From Gorillibacterium timonense (lineage in GTDB: Bacteria > Bacillota > Bacilli > Paenibacillales > NBRC-103111), in NCBI RefSeq assembly GCF_001457415.1, contig NZ_LN881723.1, positions 279,028 to 343,027 on the forward strand: 64,000 bases of DNA, written 5' to 3'. Positions 8,125 through 17,521 of the stretch are shown in pieces (positions within the stretch are counted from its first letter, which is position 1; each line of letters begins with the position of its first letter). The translations under genes were made by a program, and so were the position numbers. Under the pieces are notes generated by a model, which was given only the letters and a program-made list of their open reading frames with translations, did no database searches and was not told the DNA's origin.

Positions 8125-8965
8125 TGTATTTATGGATGGAAGCCCCGTTTCCCCGCCGGTTGGACTTCCCCCCGTTGAACGCATGATCCTCGATACGATG
8201 TCGGCAAGCCCGACCGTCTTCCGGTTCGCCTCCCCCACTTCCCTGCTGTTCGAGCTCCGCATGCGAGCCAATATTCTGCACAGCTCGAACGCTCTTGCGA
8301 GCAGCGGCGCGCGGTTCTCCACCTTCGCCCAATCTACCTGCAATCCTCAGTTCTGGACGCGCACCCCAAAAGGGGCCTTCGAGCTTCGTCCGGATGTTTC
8401 ACCTGCGGACGCCATCCGGGACATCTATCAGAATGGGAATCTCTACAGCTTCGAATGCGCAACCGCGATGGTGATTGTCCTCTACCGGGCCATCATTGAA
8501 ACGGTCGGAGACGCCATCTTCAACGATCGCTTTGCCAATCTGACGTTATACGACTGGAACTATGACCGCGATCTGAACTTGCGGCGAATCGATCCGGCGA
8601 ACGTATTGCCCGGAGATGTCGTCTATTTCAACAATCCCGACGTATCCCCTCTTACTCCTTGGTGGATCGGAGAGAACGCTGTAGATATGGGCAACGGGTA
8701 TTACTTCGGCCATGGAGTCGGCGTAGTGCCGGGAGACGAGATCATCCGCGCCTTGAACCGAAACCGGATTCCGGGAAGCACCGTATCTGCAAGCCTAAGC
8801 GACAATGTCATCGCGCCCGGCTATCATATCATGGAGAGCTGGGTGAACAACCCTTCAGCCAATTACGAAGCAATCTGGAGCAATCCGTTTCCACTCCGAC
8901 AGAGCTTGATGACGGTACGAGTGGGAGAGTCGACCGAACACCGGTATCTGCCCGTTTCCTTTTGA
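8120..8965 (+). CDS. tgl: Spore coat transglutaminase Tgl
   Basis: Tgl forms epsilon-(gamma-glutamyl)lysine bonds between coat proteins late in sporulation. The 281-residue protein aligns along its length with B. subtilis Tgl. It has the catalytic Cys in FECATA (about 113) after AIRDIYQNG, the LYDWNYD block, GDVVYFNNPD, and the His region YYFGHGVGV. I chose the ATG at 8120 because AGGATGGG precedes it at a normal distance; an in-frame ATG at 8108 has no ribosome binding site. It is probably mother-cell expressed and followed by a CotD-like coat gene. Confidence 0.92.
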   Translation: MIVFMDGSPVSPPVGLPPVERMILDTMSASPTVFRFASPTSLLFELRMRANILHSSNALASSGARFSTFAQSTCNPQFWTRTPKGAFELRPDVSPADAIRDIYQNGNLYSFECATAMVIVLYRAIIETVGDAIFNDRFANLTLYDWNYDRDLNLRRIDPANVLPGDVVYFNNPDVSPLTPWWIGENAVDMGNGYYFGHGVGVVPGDEIIRALNRNRIPGSTVSASLSDNVIAPGYHIMESWVNNPSANYEAIWSNPFPLRQSLMTVRVGESTEHRYLPVSF

Positions 8966-9042
8966 TGAAAGCTCCGATGAAAGCCAAAAAATAACCGGGC
9001 AAAAAAAGCGCGGAGGGCCGCTGTACCCGGGCATCCGTACAG

Positions 9043-9070
9043 ACCCAATCGTCGCCGTGGGCATAGAGTA
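9043..9070 (+). promoter_or_regulatory. Sigma-K-like promoter of the CotD-like gene
   Basis: ACC (9043-9045), then 16 bases, then CATAGAGTA (9062-9070), matches the sigma-K pattern AC-N16-CATAnnnTA. It lies about 40 bases upstream of the coat gene start. Confidence 0.55.
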
Positions 9071-9109
9071 TAGGGAAATGCCCGAAACCCAGAATACAGA
9101 GAGGAGATC

Positions 9110-9409
9110 ATGCCCGTGTCTAAACCCGAATTGGCAACACAAGGCTGCTTGGGCTTCGCACCGATTGTTTGTGAGCCGCAAGTGGTGGTCCGTGATTTCT
9201 ACCATCCGCGTCCGCAACCGGTCATCCATCCGGTGGAAATTGTCAACCGTCATCATTTTGTCCCGGTTCCGCAGCATTATTATACCGTGACCGAACGCAA
9301 TGTCGCCGTTCCGCCCCTGCCTACGGTTCCCATCTCGTCGCTTCCCGCCGGGGTAAGTCCCTTCCCGACCGGACCCGCTGGCGGAGCCATCAGCCCCTTC
9401 CGCAAGTGA
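9110..9409 (+). CDS. CotD-like spore coat protein
   Basis: The 99-residue product is rich in Pro, Val and His, with repeated HP and VxH elements (FYHPRPQPVIHPVEIVNRHH, residues about 30-50) and a Gly/Pro tail. This resembles the CotD family of inner-coat proteins found across Bacillales. No enzymatic motif is seen. GAGAGGAGATC precedes the ATG. Its place after tgl and a sigma-K-like promoter support expression in the mother cell. CotD assignment rests on composition and the HH-rich core, so it is likely but not certain. Confidence 0.75.
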   Translation: MPVSKPELATQGCLGFAPIVCEPQVVVRDFYHPRPQPVIHPVEIVNRHHFVPVPQHYYTVTERNVAVPPLPTVPISSLPAGVSPFPTGPAGGAISPFRK

Positions 9410-9423
9410 AACGGTCAGTCAGC

Positions 9424-9449
9424 CGCTGGGGACCTTCGCGTCCCCAGCG
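9424..9449 (+). terminator. GC-rich hairpin after the coat gene
   Basis: CGCTGGGGAC pairs perfectly with GTCCCCAGCG around a 6-nt loop, 15 bases past the stop. There is no T-run, so it may be an RNA 3-prime stabiliser rather than a classical terminator. Confidence 0.5.
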
Positions 9450-9652
9450 CTGCCGGTCCGATAAGCGTTTCTGTCCGCTATCCCCGATTGAGGGGATCTC
9501 TTCTGCATGAACATTCGAAAATCGCCGTCTTGCGGATGAGCGGTTAGCCGACCCGACAGCCGCAGCTCATCTTGCCGTCCTTACCGACTGATCCCGGTTT
9601 TGGTTGCTCGCAACCTCGTTTGGGTGATATCGCATTTCGGCTGAACATAGAA

Positions 9653-9697
9653 CAAAGCCCGCAACCAAAAGGAGCATTTCCTTTGGTTGCGGGCTTT
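9653..9697 (-). terminator. Terminator of rnpB
   Basis: On the minus strand AAAGCCCGCAACCAAAGGA pairs with its near-complement around a short loop. It sits immediately after the RNase P RNA 3-prime end. A closely similar hairpin lies upstream at 10204-10262. Confidence 0.8.
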
Positions 9698-9704
9698 ATT
9701 CGTT

Positions 9705-10123
9705 CCGGGAAGCTTGCCGTAAGCCGGGTTTTGTACTTCTGGCGGTGATAACGGGTTTCCCCTCCCGCCTTTGAAGCGACAATCATCTATCTACGCCGTC
9801 CATTGCTGAACGGCTCCAGCGACCAACCCGGACGCGCCTCGGGCTAAGGCTTGGGTGCAGTTGACTGCTTCCCTGCGTCCCATTAGGTCTTGCTCCAGAT
9901 GGGGTTTACCAGGCGCTATGTCACCATAGCCCCTCGTGGTCTCTTACACCACGGTTCCACCCTTGCCTGATCCCGTCCCGGAGGGACGAGCCATCGGCGG
10001 TCCATTTCTGTGGCACTATCCTTCAACTCGCGCTGACTGGACGTTATCCAGCATCCTGCCCTATGGAGCCCGGACTTTCCTCCCGCGGCATAACCGCCGG
10101 CGATTGTCTGTCAAACTTTCCGG
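9705..10123 (-). ncRNA. rnpB: RNase P RNA, class A architecture
   Basis: This is the catalytic RNA that matures tRNA 5-prime ends. On the minus strand the universal blocks appear in order: GAGGAAAGTCCGGGCTCC, AGTGCCACAGAAA, GGTAAACCCC, TGGAGCAAGACC, AGATAGATGATTG, and ACAAAACCCGGCTTA near the 3-prime end. The ends pair as P1 (CCGGAAAGTTTG with CAAGCTTCCCGG, one mismatch). The GGAGCAAGACC block and the surrounding layout are those of class A, unlike the B. subtilis class B molecule. End positions are set by P1 pairing and may be off by a few bases. Confidence 0.93.
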
Positions 10124-10135
10124 ACACGAATCTAT

Positions 10136-10164
10136 AGTATACACGCTTGCCTGCCGTCATGCAA
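10136..10164 (-). promoter_or_regulatory. Sigma-A promoter of rnpB
   Basis: Minus-strand TTGCAT (10159-10164), a 17-base spacer and TATACT (10136-10141). Predicted transcription begins near 10129, just outside P1. Confidence 0.8.
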
Positions 10165-10203
10165 CCGCATCCGGGATTTACCAGATGAGGCGTCATCAAT
10201 CGA

Positions 10204-10262
10204 ACAAAGCCCACATCCAAAAGGAGCTTTTCCTTTGGTTGCGGGCTTTGGTTTCGGGCTTT
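10204..10262 (-). terminator. Terminator after nif3
   Basis: The minus-strand hairpin runs from AAAGCCCGCAACCAAAGGA to a T-rich end, nearly the same as the rnpB terminator. It separates the sigA-trmK-nif3 genes from rnpB. Confidence 0.7.
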
Positions 10263-10295
10263 GTTCATTAGCCTATCAGCAAGCGACGGCCAGCG

Positions 10296-11411
10296 CTACC
10301 TCAGCCGAAATACTTCCGTGTCCACGCTGGACGCCATGGCGATCGTGTCCAGCTTCCTCTCGCGCAGCCTTCTGTTCAAGTAATCGGCGACGCCCGTTCT
10401 CATGATCTTCTCCGCGTTATGTCCCGGATCGATTAAGCACATTCCAGCAGCGAGCGCGTCATGGGCGGTGTGATAATCGATGTCTCCCGTGATCAGGACA
10501 TCCGCACCTGCAAACTGAGCGTGGGATACATAGTCGGCGCCCATTCCGCCGAGAACCGCCGCTTTCTTGATCACCGTATCTCCCCGGCCGACGATGCGCA
10601 CAAACGGCACCTCAAACCCGGTCTTCACTCGCTCGGCGAGTTCATCGAGCGTGCAAGGTTGCGCCAGCTTACCGGTACGGCCGATACCGAACGTCTCGCC
10701 CGGCAGCTCAAGTGGATACAAATCGTAGGCCGGCTCCTCATAAGGATGGGCCTCGAGCATAGCTCTTACCACACGACGTTCGCCGGTTTCGCTCAAGATC
10801 GTCTCCAGCCGGATTTCATCCACCTGCTCCAGCTGCCCCTCTTGGCCGATGAACGGATTCGTTCCAGTCAGCGGCAGGAAGGTTCCCGTCCCGTTTGAGC
10901 GGAAGCTGCAGTGGCTGTACCGGCCGATATGCCCCGCTCCTGACCGGAACAGCGCGTCCGCAACCTGATCGGCATGATCCGTCGGAACGTACACGACCAG
11001 CTTCTTTCGCCTCTCCGTATAGGTCGGGTCTAACGGGACCGTGTCGGTCAGCCCGATGGCATCGGCCATCAAATCGTTGATTCCGCCGACGGCGGCATCT
11101 AGGTTCGAATGCGCCACATAAACAGCGACATCGTGCTTGATCAGCTTTTCGAACACCTTTCCTGCAGGCGTGTCCGTTCGAAGCGACTTCAGCGGCCGAT
11201 AGATCGGTGCGTGATGCGCGATGATGAGCTCCGCGCCCTCGCGGATGGCTTCATCCGCCACTTCCTCCGTTACGTCGAGGGTTACGAGCACCCTTCGGAC
11301 CTCCTTCGCAAGCGAGCCCACCTGCAAGCCGATCCGATCATCCTCAACCGCGTATCTCTTCGGTGCCAGCTCGTCAAGGAGAGAGGTTACCGTCTGTCCA
11401 TTCCCGTACAT
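10296..11411 (-). CDS. yqfO: Nif3-like dinuclear metal centre protein (YqfO)
   Basis: The 371-residue protein is the long Nif3 form with a PII/CutA-like insert between its two halves. Metal-binding motifs are visible: IAHHAPIYRPL (about 70), AHSNLDAA (about 107), and the late GDIDYHTAHDA and DPGHNAE blocks. Family members have been called GTP cyclohydrolase type 2, but the physiological role is unsettled. The start MYGNGQTV follows GAGGAGG and lies inside the end of trmK (25-base overlap), so the two are translationally linked, as in B. subtilis. Despite the name, there is no link to nitrogen fixation. Confidence 0.92.
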   Translation of the reverse strand: MYGNGQTVTSLLDELAPKRYAVEDDRIGLQVGSLAKEVRRVLVTLDVTEEVADEAIREGAELIIAHHAPIYRPLKSLRTDTPAGKVFEKLIKHDVAVYVAHSNLDAAVGGINDLMADAIGLTDTVPLDPTYTERRKKLVVYVPTDHADQVADALFRSGAGHIGRYSHCSFRSNGTGTFLPLTGTNPFIGQEGQLEQVDEIRLETILSETGERRVVRAMLEAHPYEEPAYDLYPLELPGETFGIGRTGKLAQPCTLDELAERVKTGFEVPFVRIVGRGDTVIKKAAVLGGMGADYVSHAQFAGADVLITGDIDYHTAHDALAAGMCLIDPGHNAEKIMRTGVADYLNRRLRERKLDTIAMASSVDTEVFRLR

Positions 11412-12148
11412 GCCAGAACCTCCTCGATTTTTGCGATGTTGTGCCGAACCTCCTCCCGCTTCGCTTGGGAAGCGGGAAGCTCCGATTCCGTGAGCTGCTT
11501 CTCGATTCGTCTCCACTTGGCGAGCTCCCGCTCCCATTTGCTGTGGAAAACAACTCCTCCCGCTTCTACCAGGTAAGGCCCGAGGCGCAGCAGCCACTCT
11601 CGATCCAACTGACAGGAGCGACCAATGGTCCGTTCCCTGTAAAACTCCTCATTCAACCTCTCCGCATCCGGATGCTTGTCGGCGGTGAGAACCTCATAGA
11701 GCTTGCCGTCTTCTTCGAGCAGTTCTTCAGAGGACAATATCCAGTTGTGAGTCAGAAAATACTTCCGCACCTGATCTTCTCCGACGTTGGGCTGCAGGAC
11801 AAGCCGATTGACGCCCTCCAAACGGTCGGGGTGAGCCTCCAGGATGCTTACAATCAGGCTCCCGCCCATACCCGCGATGGATATCACATCCACTTCGCCC
11901 GGGGTAAGAACCGAAAGGCCGTCCCCTTTCCGCACGTCGATGAGCTTGCCGACCCCCGCTTCCCGAACCTGGCGCTGGGCCGCTTCATAGGGTCCGGGAT
12001 TCACCTCGCCTGCGATTCCGCGCGCAATTGTGCCGTTCTCGGCAAGGGATACCGGAAGAAGCGCGTGATCCGAACCGATATCTGCCAGCCGGCTTCCCGC
12101 CGGTATCTTTGCGGCGATTGCCGATAATCTCGTTGAAAGCATGACCAT
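11387..12148 (-). CDS. trmK: tRNA (adenine(22)-N1)-methyltransferase TrmK
   Basis: TrmK makes m1A22 in tRNA. The 253-residue protein begins with the Rossmann SAM site LADIGSDHALLPV (about 21-33), then GDGLSVL and the catalytic-region motif ISIAGMGG (about 89-96). An N-terminal methyltransferase domain and a C-terminal helical coiled coil match the family. The ATG at 12148 comes four bases after the preceding stop codon; an ATG two codons later is equally possible, and neither has a strong ribosome binding site, which suggests translational coupling. Confidence 0.9.
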   Translation of the reverse strand: MVMLSTRLSAIAAKIPAGSRLADIGSDHALLPVSLAENGTIARGIAGEVNPGPYEAAQRQVREAGVGKLIDVRKGDGLSVLTPGEVDVISIAGMGGSLIVSILEAHPDRLEGVNRLVLQPNVGEDQVRKYFLTHNWILSSEELLEEDGKLYEVLTADKHPDAERLNEEFYRERTIGRSCQLDREWLLRLGPYLVEAGGVVFHSKWERELAKWRRIEKQLTESELPASQAKREEVRHNIAKIEEVLACTGMDRR

Positions 12149-12152
12149 GTCG

Positions 12153-12974
12153 TTATCCGATCCATTCTATCCATTTTTGGCGTGTTGCATATAAGGCGAT
12201 ACCCGCCGCAGCGAGCTTCCCCGTCAGAATCGTCTGAAGGAGCACCGGTGACAGCTCCGTGGCGATCAGCCCGTAAATCTCAGGAGCCAGCCACAAGGCC
12301 GCTCCGCTGACAAGCAAAACCTTGCCGTTCAGCCGGGTTTTCGTAAGCAGCAGCGTCCCCACCCAGCCAAGCAGAGCGCCGACGGGCAGCCAGCCAAGCT
12401 GCAGCCGGAGGATGCCGGCGTCGGGACTCACATGGTGGAGCAGCCACCCGTACAAGAGGACGATCGCTCCCCATCCGCTAAAATGAAAAGCGGCGAAGCG
12501 AGAAGCGATTCCCGTTGTGATCCAAAAGGCGGCTACCAACAGAAGGAGAATCGCATAGGCTCCCCGAGAAGCATCCGATTCCTGCAGCTGGTAGAGCGCG
12601 GCCGCCGGAGCTGCCAAAGCTCCCGCCCATAGCGCAACGAAAGAAAGGTGCGGCCGCCGGTTCCTCTGCCGCGTTCCCACCAGATACAGTCCGAGAACGA
12701 ACAAAGCAGATACCGCGATTTGCATGGGCCTTGGAAAAGAGATAAAATAAAAACCAATATAGCAAATGATTCCAATAAAGACGATCATTAGCAGCCATGT
12801 GCGCGGCCGGGCATTCACGATTTTCCCCGCAGGAATCCCGAAGACCTGTTTGGTGTCCTCATCCGGGTCACGGTACAGATTTTGCAGAAAATCGCAATAC
12901 TGCTCCGGGAGCAGCCGATTGCGCCGCCATTGCTCAATTTCCTGAACGATTACACGGTGTTTTTCCGACTCCAT
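12153..12974 (-). CDS. Multi-pass membrane protein of unknown function
   Basis: The 273-residue product has a soluble N-terminal 65 residues ([14 protein letters not shown] region) and then about eight hydrophobic segments with short loops. It has the look of the DUF2157-like membrane proteins but I cannot assign it with confidence. The ATG at 12974 is preferred, since GGTGGAGG lies eight bases upstream; a GTG at 12989 overlaps that element. It sits between the sigA terminator and trmK and probably shares a transcript with trmK and nif3. Confidence 0.7.
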   Translation of the reverse strand: MESEKHRVIVQEIEQWRRNRLLPEQYCDFLQNLYRDPDEDTKQVFGIPAGKIVNARPRTWLLMIVFIGIICYIGFYFISFPRPMQIAVSALFVLGLYLVGTRQRNRRPHLSFVALWAGALAAPAAALYQLQESDASRGAYAILLLLVAAFWITTGIASRFAAFHFSGWGAIVLLYGWLLHHVSPDAGILRLQLGWLPVGALLGWVGTLLLTKTRLNGKVLLVSGAALWLAPEIYGLIATELSPVLLQTILTGKLAAAGIALYATRQKWIEWIG

Positions 12975-12995
12975 ACCGATCGCCTCCACCTCTCA

Positions 12996-13031
12996 GAAAA
13001 AAAGACCTTTCCCAAAAAGCAAAAGGTCTTG
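12996..13031 (-). terminator. Terminator of sigA
   Basis: Minus-strand AAGACCTTT and AAAGGTCTT pair around an 11-nt loop, followed by a run of T residues, 12 bases past the sigA stop. Confidence 0.85.
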
Positions 13032-13042
13032 CGCAGCTGGTT

Positions 13043-14167
13043 TTATTCGAGGAAATCCTTCAATCGCTTGCTCCGGCTTGGATGGCGAAGCTTGCGGAGC
13101 GCCTTCGCTTCGATTTGCCGAATCCGTTCGCGCGTGACGCCGAACACCTTGCCGACTTCCTCAAGGGTGCGGGTGCGTCCGTCATCGAGCCCAAAGCGCA
13201 GGCGAAGCACGTTCTCTTCCCGCTCGGTCAGCGTGTCGAGCACATCCTCCAGCTGTTCCTTGAGCAGTTCATATGCGGCTGCATCGGCAGGGGCGAGCGC
13301 CTCCTGGTCCTCGATGAAGTCGCCTAGATGGGAGTCATCCTCTTCCCCGATCGGCGTCTCAAGCGACACCGGCTCCTGCGCGATCTTCATGATCTCGCGG
13401 ACCTTCTCGGTTGACAGCTCCATCTCCTTGGCGATCTCTTCGGGGGCCGGTTCGCGGCCAAGCTCTTGCAGAAGCTGGCGGGATACGCGAATCAGCTTAT
13501 TGATCGTCTCGACCATGTGCACGGGAATACGGATGGTTCGGGCTTGGTCGGCAATCGCGCGCGTGATCGCTTGGCGAATCCACCAGGTCGCATAGGTACT
13601 GAATTTGAAGCCCTTCTCGTGGTCGAATTTCTCGACCGCTTTGATCAGGCCCATGTTGCCCTCTTGAATTAGGTCAAGAAAGAGCATGCCACGGCCAACA
13701 TAGCGTTTGGCGATGCTGACGACGAGCCGCAGGTTCGCTTCCGCGAGGCGGCGCTTCGCTTCCTCATCGCCGTTGCCAATTCTCTTGGCAAGCTCGATCT
13801 CTTCTTCCGCCGACAAGAGCGGTACGCGCCCGATCTCTTTCAAGTACATGCGGACCGGGTCGTTAATCTTGATTCCCGGAGGAAGCGACAGGTCATCATC
13901 GAAGTTGAACTCATCCCCCTCGTGATCTTCCCCTCGTCCCATTGGCATCTCATCGTCGTCGTTCTCGTTGCCGATCTCAATGCCCAGCTCCCCGAGCTGT
14001 TCAAAAAATTCATCGATTTGATCCGGATCTTGATCAAAGGGAGCGAGTCGTTCCATGATGTCCTTATACGTAAGAGATGACCGCTTTTTGCCAAGCTCGA
14101 TCAGCTGCTCTTTCACCTGATCAAGAGTAAGTTCCGTTTCCACTCGGGTGTGTTGGTCGTTTGCCAT
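13043..14167 (-). CDS. sigA: Primary sigma factor SigA (RpoD)
   Basis: This housekeeping sigma factor directs RNA polymerase to TTGACA/TATAAT promoters. The 374-residue protein shows region 1.1 (short Gram-positive form), an acidic linker, region 1.2 ([11 protein letters not shown]), regions 2.1-2.4 ([20 protein letters not shown] to [10 protein letters not shown]), region 3 and region 4.2 ([19 protein letters not shown]). The start MANDQHTR is set by GGAGGAGGGAG; dnaG ends 28 bases upstream. Many promoters in this window fit its consensus. Confidence 0.98.
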   Translation of the reverse strand: MANDQHTRVETELTLDQVKEQLIELGKKRSSLTYKDIMERLAPFDQDPDQIDEFFEQLGELGIEIGNENDDDEMPMGRGEDHEGDEFNFDDDLSLPPGIKINDPVRMYLKEIGRVPLLSAEEEIELAKRIGNGDEEAKRRLAEANLRLVVSIAKRYVGRGMLFLDLIQEGNMGLIKAVEKFDHEKGFKFSTYATWWIRQAITRAIADQARTIRIPVHMVETINKLIRVSRQLLQELGREPAPEEIAKEMELSTEKVREIMKIAQEPVSLETPIGEEDDSHLGDFIEDQEALAPADAAAYELLKEQLEDVLDTLTEREENVLRLRFGLDDGRTRTLEEVGKVFGVTRERIRQIEAKALRKLRHPSRSKRLKDFLE

Positions 14168-14195
14168 GAATCTTCTCCCTCCTCCCCGGAATCGG

Positions 14196-16040
14196 TCAAG
14201 CGTTGTCATGTCCGAATGATTTCAACTGCTTCTCCAGGGTTATGATCTCACTTGCAATCTTTGCCGCCAGCATGACATCTCCGGCTTTGCTGGCCCCGGC
14301 CATCTCTTCTCTCTTTTGTTTGATGGCCTGTTGACGGAATTCTTTGCGGATTTGGCTGATGTAATCGTCGATGACCTGCTGGTTGGTCTCCGGCAGCGTC
14401 TTCATCAGGATCGCACCGGCCGCCGTCTCGAGCCGTTCGTCCTGCAAAGTCGCCAGATAGCGGCTGGCATTGGGAGGATTCCCCTGAGCATAATACGCGT
14501 ACAAATAAGCAGCAAGCGCCGCATGGGTTTCCGAAATAAATTCTTCCCCGATTCGTTCCCGAACGTATTCCGCTACATCTCGATCATGCATCATGACAGC
14601 GAGAAGAAGAATCTCCGCGTTGTGGTAAGCGCGTCCCGGGGAAGGATGTCTTCCCGCACCGTTCCCGTTATTTTTACCATTATTCCACGAAATTTCTTTA
14701 TTATCCCTGTTCTCTTTCTTTTTCAGGAATTCCTGCCGAGCTTGCCCAACTTCCTGTTTAAACCCTTCCAGCCCCGCTTGGAACTCAGTCGTCAGCTCTT
14801 TGGCGTAATGCTCCCTTTCGAGCGGCGAGGCGAGCTCACCCACGAGCCGGGCGGCGGTCTCCAGGTATCTCAGACGGCCATCTTCGCTCAGCAGATTGAA
14901 ATTCCTCCGTACGTATTGAAGACGGTAGCGTACGGAGCTGACGGCCCCCTCGATGATTTCTTTTCTAAACCTTCCAGGTCCGTAGGCGGTAATGAATTCG
15001 TCCGGGTCTTTCGCTTCCGGCAGCATCGCGATGCGCACGGTAAGCCCCGCCTTCTCCAGCATGGCGAGCGCTTTGTAAGCAGCGGATTGACCCGCGTTAT
15101 CCCCGTCGTAGCAGACCAGCACTTCATCCGCATTGCGGCGCAGGATAGAGCAATGCTCTTCAGTCAGAGCAGTCCCCATCGTCGCAACCCCGTTCTCGAT
15201 CCCCGCTTCCCACGCTTTGATGACGTCCAGATAGCCCTCAAAAAGAACGATCTGTCCGGTTTTGCGGATTTGCGGCCGGGCGCGGTGAAAATTGTACAAA
15301 TTGCGGCTTTTGCTGAACAAGGGAGATTCCGGACTGTTGAGATATTTCGGCTGTACGTCTCCAAGAGCTCTTCCGGCAAAAGCGATCACTTTCCCCTTAA
15401 AGTCATGGATCGGAAAGATAAGCCGGTCTCGAAACTTATCCAGATAACCGTTCCCGTCCGATTTGGCGGAAACCAGCCCTCCTTTCTCGCATAGGGGCAG
15501 CGAGAAGCCCCTCTTGTCCAGTTGCAATGCCAGCAGGTCCCAGCTGTCGGCTGCGCATCCGATCTCGAAAGTCTCGATCAGCTTCTGGGACACTCCCCGG
15601 TTTCTCACATAACTCAGAGCCTTCTGGCCCTGTTTGGTGCTACCCAATATATATTGATACAATCGGGATGCCAATTCATGCGCCGCAAAAAGATTCTCGC
15701 GGTCTTTGCGTTCCGGGTCGGATTCGCGCGGAGCTCCTTCCCAGTCCGTAGGGATTCCCGCTTCCTCGGCCAGCTGCCTGACAGCCTCGGGGAACGAGTA
15801 TCCTTCCAATTCCATGACGAAATGAATGAGATTGCCCGTCGCGCGGCATCCGAAGCAATGGTAAATTTGCCGTTCCGGATTGACGGTAAAGGAAGGCGTC
15901 TTCTCCGAATGAAAGGGGCAAAGCCCCTTCAAATAATTCCCCTGCTTCTTCAAATGGACATATTTGCCGACCACATCGGCGATGTCATGCCTCTTCAGGA
16001 CTGACTCAATCACTTCATCGGGTATGCGTCCATAACTCAT
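14196..16040 (-). CDS. dnaG: DNA primase DnaG
   Basis: DnaG makes RNA primers at the replication fork and binds DnaB-type helicase. The 614-residue protein has the N-terminal CHC2 zinc motif ([11 protein letters not shown] then YHCFGC, about 40-65), the catalytic TOPRIM domain ([16 protein letters not shown], about 260, and [10 protein letters not shown]) and a helicase-binding C-terminal domain. The start [10 protein letters not shown] follows AGGTGA; an ATG 15 bases further upstream has none. It forms the conserved yqxD-dnaG-sigA cluster. Confidence 0.97.
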   Translation of the reverse strand: MSYGRIPDEVIESVLKRHDIADVVGKYVHLKKQGNYLKGLCPFHSEKTPSFTVNPERQIYHCFGCRATGNLIHFVMELEGYSFPEAVRQLAEEAGIPTDWEGAPRESDPERKDRENLFAAHELASRLYQYILGSTKQGQKALSYVRNRGVSQKLIETFEIGCAADSWDLLALQLDKRGFSLPLCEKGGLVSAKSDGNGYLDKFRDRLIFPIHDFKGKVIAFAGRALGDVQPKYLNSPESPLFSKSRNLYNFHRARPQIRKTGQIVLFEGYLDVIKAWEAGIENGVATMGTALTEEHCSILRRNADEVLVCYDGDNAGQSAAYKALAMLEKAGLTVRIAMLPEAKDPDEFITAYGPGRFRKEIIEGAVSSVRYRLQYVRRNFNLLSEDGRLRYLETAARLVGELASPLEREHYAKELTTEFQAGLEGFKQEVGQARQEFLKKKENRDNKEISWNNGKNNGNGAGRHPSPGRAYHNAEILLLAVMMHDRDVAEYVRERIGEEFISETHAALAAYLYAYYAQGNPPNASRYLATLQDERLETAAGAILMKTLPETNQQVIDDYISQIRKEFRQQAIKQKREEMAGASKAGDVMLAAKIASEIITLEKQLKSFGHDNA

Positions 16041-16082
16041 TATCTTCACCTGCATCTCATGGACACGTCTTTATCTATTCGC

Positions 16083-16553
16083 TTATGTGATGAATATCTC
16101 CTGCTTGTCCGACAAAACTTTTGTCAGAGTTTGTAGAAAGGTCAGACGGTCTTCCTCAGTGAACGCCTTCGGACCCTTGGATCGGCCTCCTCCTCGGCGC
16201 TTGCGCATCTGTTCGTTGCGCCTTTCCAGAAGGAAATCAATGGTCCGGTTCGAATAGATCTGTCCGCGATTGGACAAGGCGATCGCCCGCTTGCCGATTC
16301 CGATGGCCGCAAGACCGAAATCTTGCGTGACCAGCACATCGTCCGCCTGAATCCGATTCGCAATGTAGAGATCGACTGACTGATCGGAGCGGTCCACTTG
16401 AAAGACGGTAACCCCGTCTTCTGGAACGAGCCGATGGTCGAACGAAGCGACCATCCAAACCGGAACGTCAAACTTCCGGGCTGTCCTGGCGATCTCGGAC
16501 TTGACCGGGCAGGCGTCGGCGTCGACAATTATGATTCTTCCCTCTCTGTTCAT
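16083..16553 (-). CDS. yqxD: YqxD/YaiI family protein (DUF188)
   Basis: The 156-residue NYN/PIN-like protein has the family start IIIVDADACPVKSEI, and the blocks VDLYIANRIQ, DVLVTQDFGLAAI and RGGGRSKGPKAF. DUF188 proteins are presumed nucleases because of conserved Asp residues (D12, D14 and the TQDFG Asp), but their substrate is not known. It sits between ppsR and dnaG just as in B. subtilis. The putative ribosome binding site (GGTGGG) is moderate. Confidence 0.88.
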   Translation of the reverse strand: MNREGRIIIVDADACPVKSEIARTARKFDVPVWMVASFDHRLVPEDGVTVFQVDRSDQSVDLYIANRIQADDVLVTQDFGLAAIGIGKRAIALSNRGQIYSNRTIDFLLERRNEQMRKRRGGGRSKGPKAFTEEDRLTFLQTLTKVLSDKQEIFIT

Positions 16554-16677
16554 CGCTTACCCACCCGCTCACCCATTCAAGCATATTCTTTCATAAACTA
16601 TATACGACCAAGTCTTGAAAATTCCTTCCTGGATCGTCAGGCCGATTTCTCGGGCCTGCATCCGCAGACACCAGAGC

Positions 16678-17508
16678 TCAAAAACGGATATGGTCGTGCT
16701 GGTGATTCGCACGGTACATGTCCTGGATCATGCTGGCCGTTTCCTCCACTGCCCGGTTGGTCACATCGATGGTTACACAGCCGAGCCGCTCCATGATGGC
16801 GGTCGAGTAGTCAAGCTCCTGCTCGATGCGCTCGAGCTTGGCATAGCTAGCTTCGCCGTGCAGACCAAGCGCCTTGAGCCGCTCCTTGCGAATCGCGTTG
16901 AGCTTGTCGGTGCCGATACGAAGCCCGATGATCTTGCTCTTTGGAATGGTGAACAATTCCTTCGGAGGCTTCAACTCGGGAACAAGCGGCACGTTGGCAA
17001 CCTTGAACCTCTTATTCGCCAAATACATCGCGAGCGGAGTCTTCGAGGTCCGCGAGACACCGACCAGCACGATATCGGCTTTGAGTACGCCGGAAGGATC
17101 GCGCCCGTCGTCGTATTTGACGGCAAATTCGATGGCTTCCACACGTTTGAAATAATCATCATCCAACTCGTGGATGATGCCGGGCTCATGCCGGGATTGC
17201 TTGTGCAGCAGCCCTTCCAGGTTGCCGATGATCGGACCGAGGAGGTCGATGCAGACAATCTTGTTGAGCAGAGCCTGCTCCAACAAATAATCTCTCAGCT
17301 CGGGCACGACCAGCGTAAAGACGATCATGCTGCGGCTGTTCCGCGCGGCTCCGATCACCCGATCAATGCCTGGCTTGTCCTGAATGAACGTGACGCGCAC
17401 GATCTGCACGGCAATCGGGGAAAACTGGACAGCTGCAGCACGGACCGCCGCTTCCCCCGTATCTCCTGCCGAGTCTGAAATCACATAGACCGTTGGGGTA
17501 TTTTCCAT
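16678..17508 (-). CDS. ppsR: PPDK/PEP synthase regulatory protein (bifunctional kinase/phosphorylase)
   Basis: This DUF299 enzyme phosphorylates and dephosphorylates pyruvate,phosphate dikinase or PEP synthase, using ADP as phosphate donor. The 276-residue protein starts VYVISDSAGDTGE and has the P-loop-like GVSRTSKTPLAMYLANK (about 148-164), typical of B. subtilis YqfL. Three ATGs are in frame within ten bases; I chose 17508 because AGGAGG is nine bases away. It follows glyS with only a short gap and is probably co-transcribed with it. Confidence 0.92.
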   Translation of the reverse strand: MENTPTVYVISDSAGDTGEAAVRAAAVQFSPIAVQIVRVTFIQDKPGIDRVIGAARNSRSMIVFTLVVPELRDYLLEQALLNKIVCIDLLGPIIGNLEGLLHKQSRHEPGIIHELDDDYFKRVEAIEFAVKYDDGRDPSGVLKADIVLVGVSRTSKTPLAMYLANKRFKVANVPLVPELKPPKELFTIPKSKIIGLRIGTDKLNAIRKERLKALGLHGEASYAKLERIEQELDYSTAIMERLGCVTIDVTNRAVEETASMIQDMYRANHQHDHIRF

Positions 17509-17521
17509 CATGGGCATCCTC

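Noticed and set aside
9415..9650. Several short hairpins between the coat gene and rnpB considered as a small RNA
   Set aside because: No promoter was found and pairing is ordinary; only the terminator-like stems are reported.
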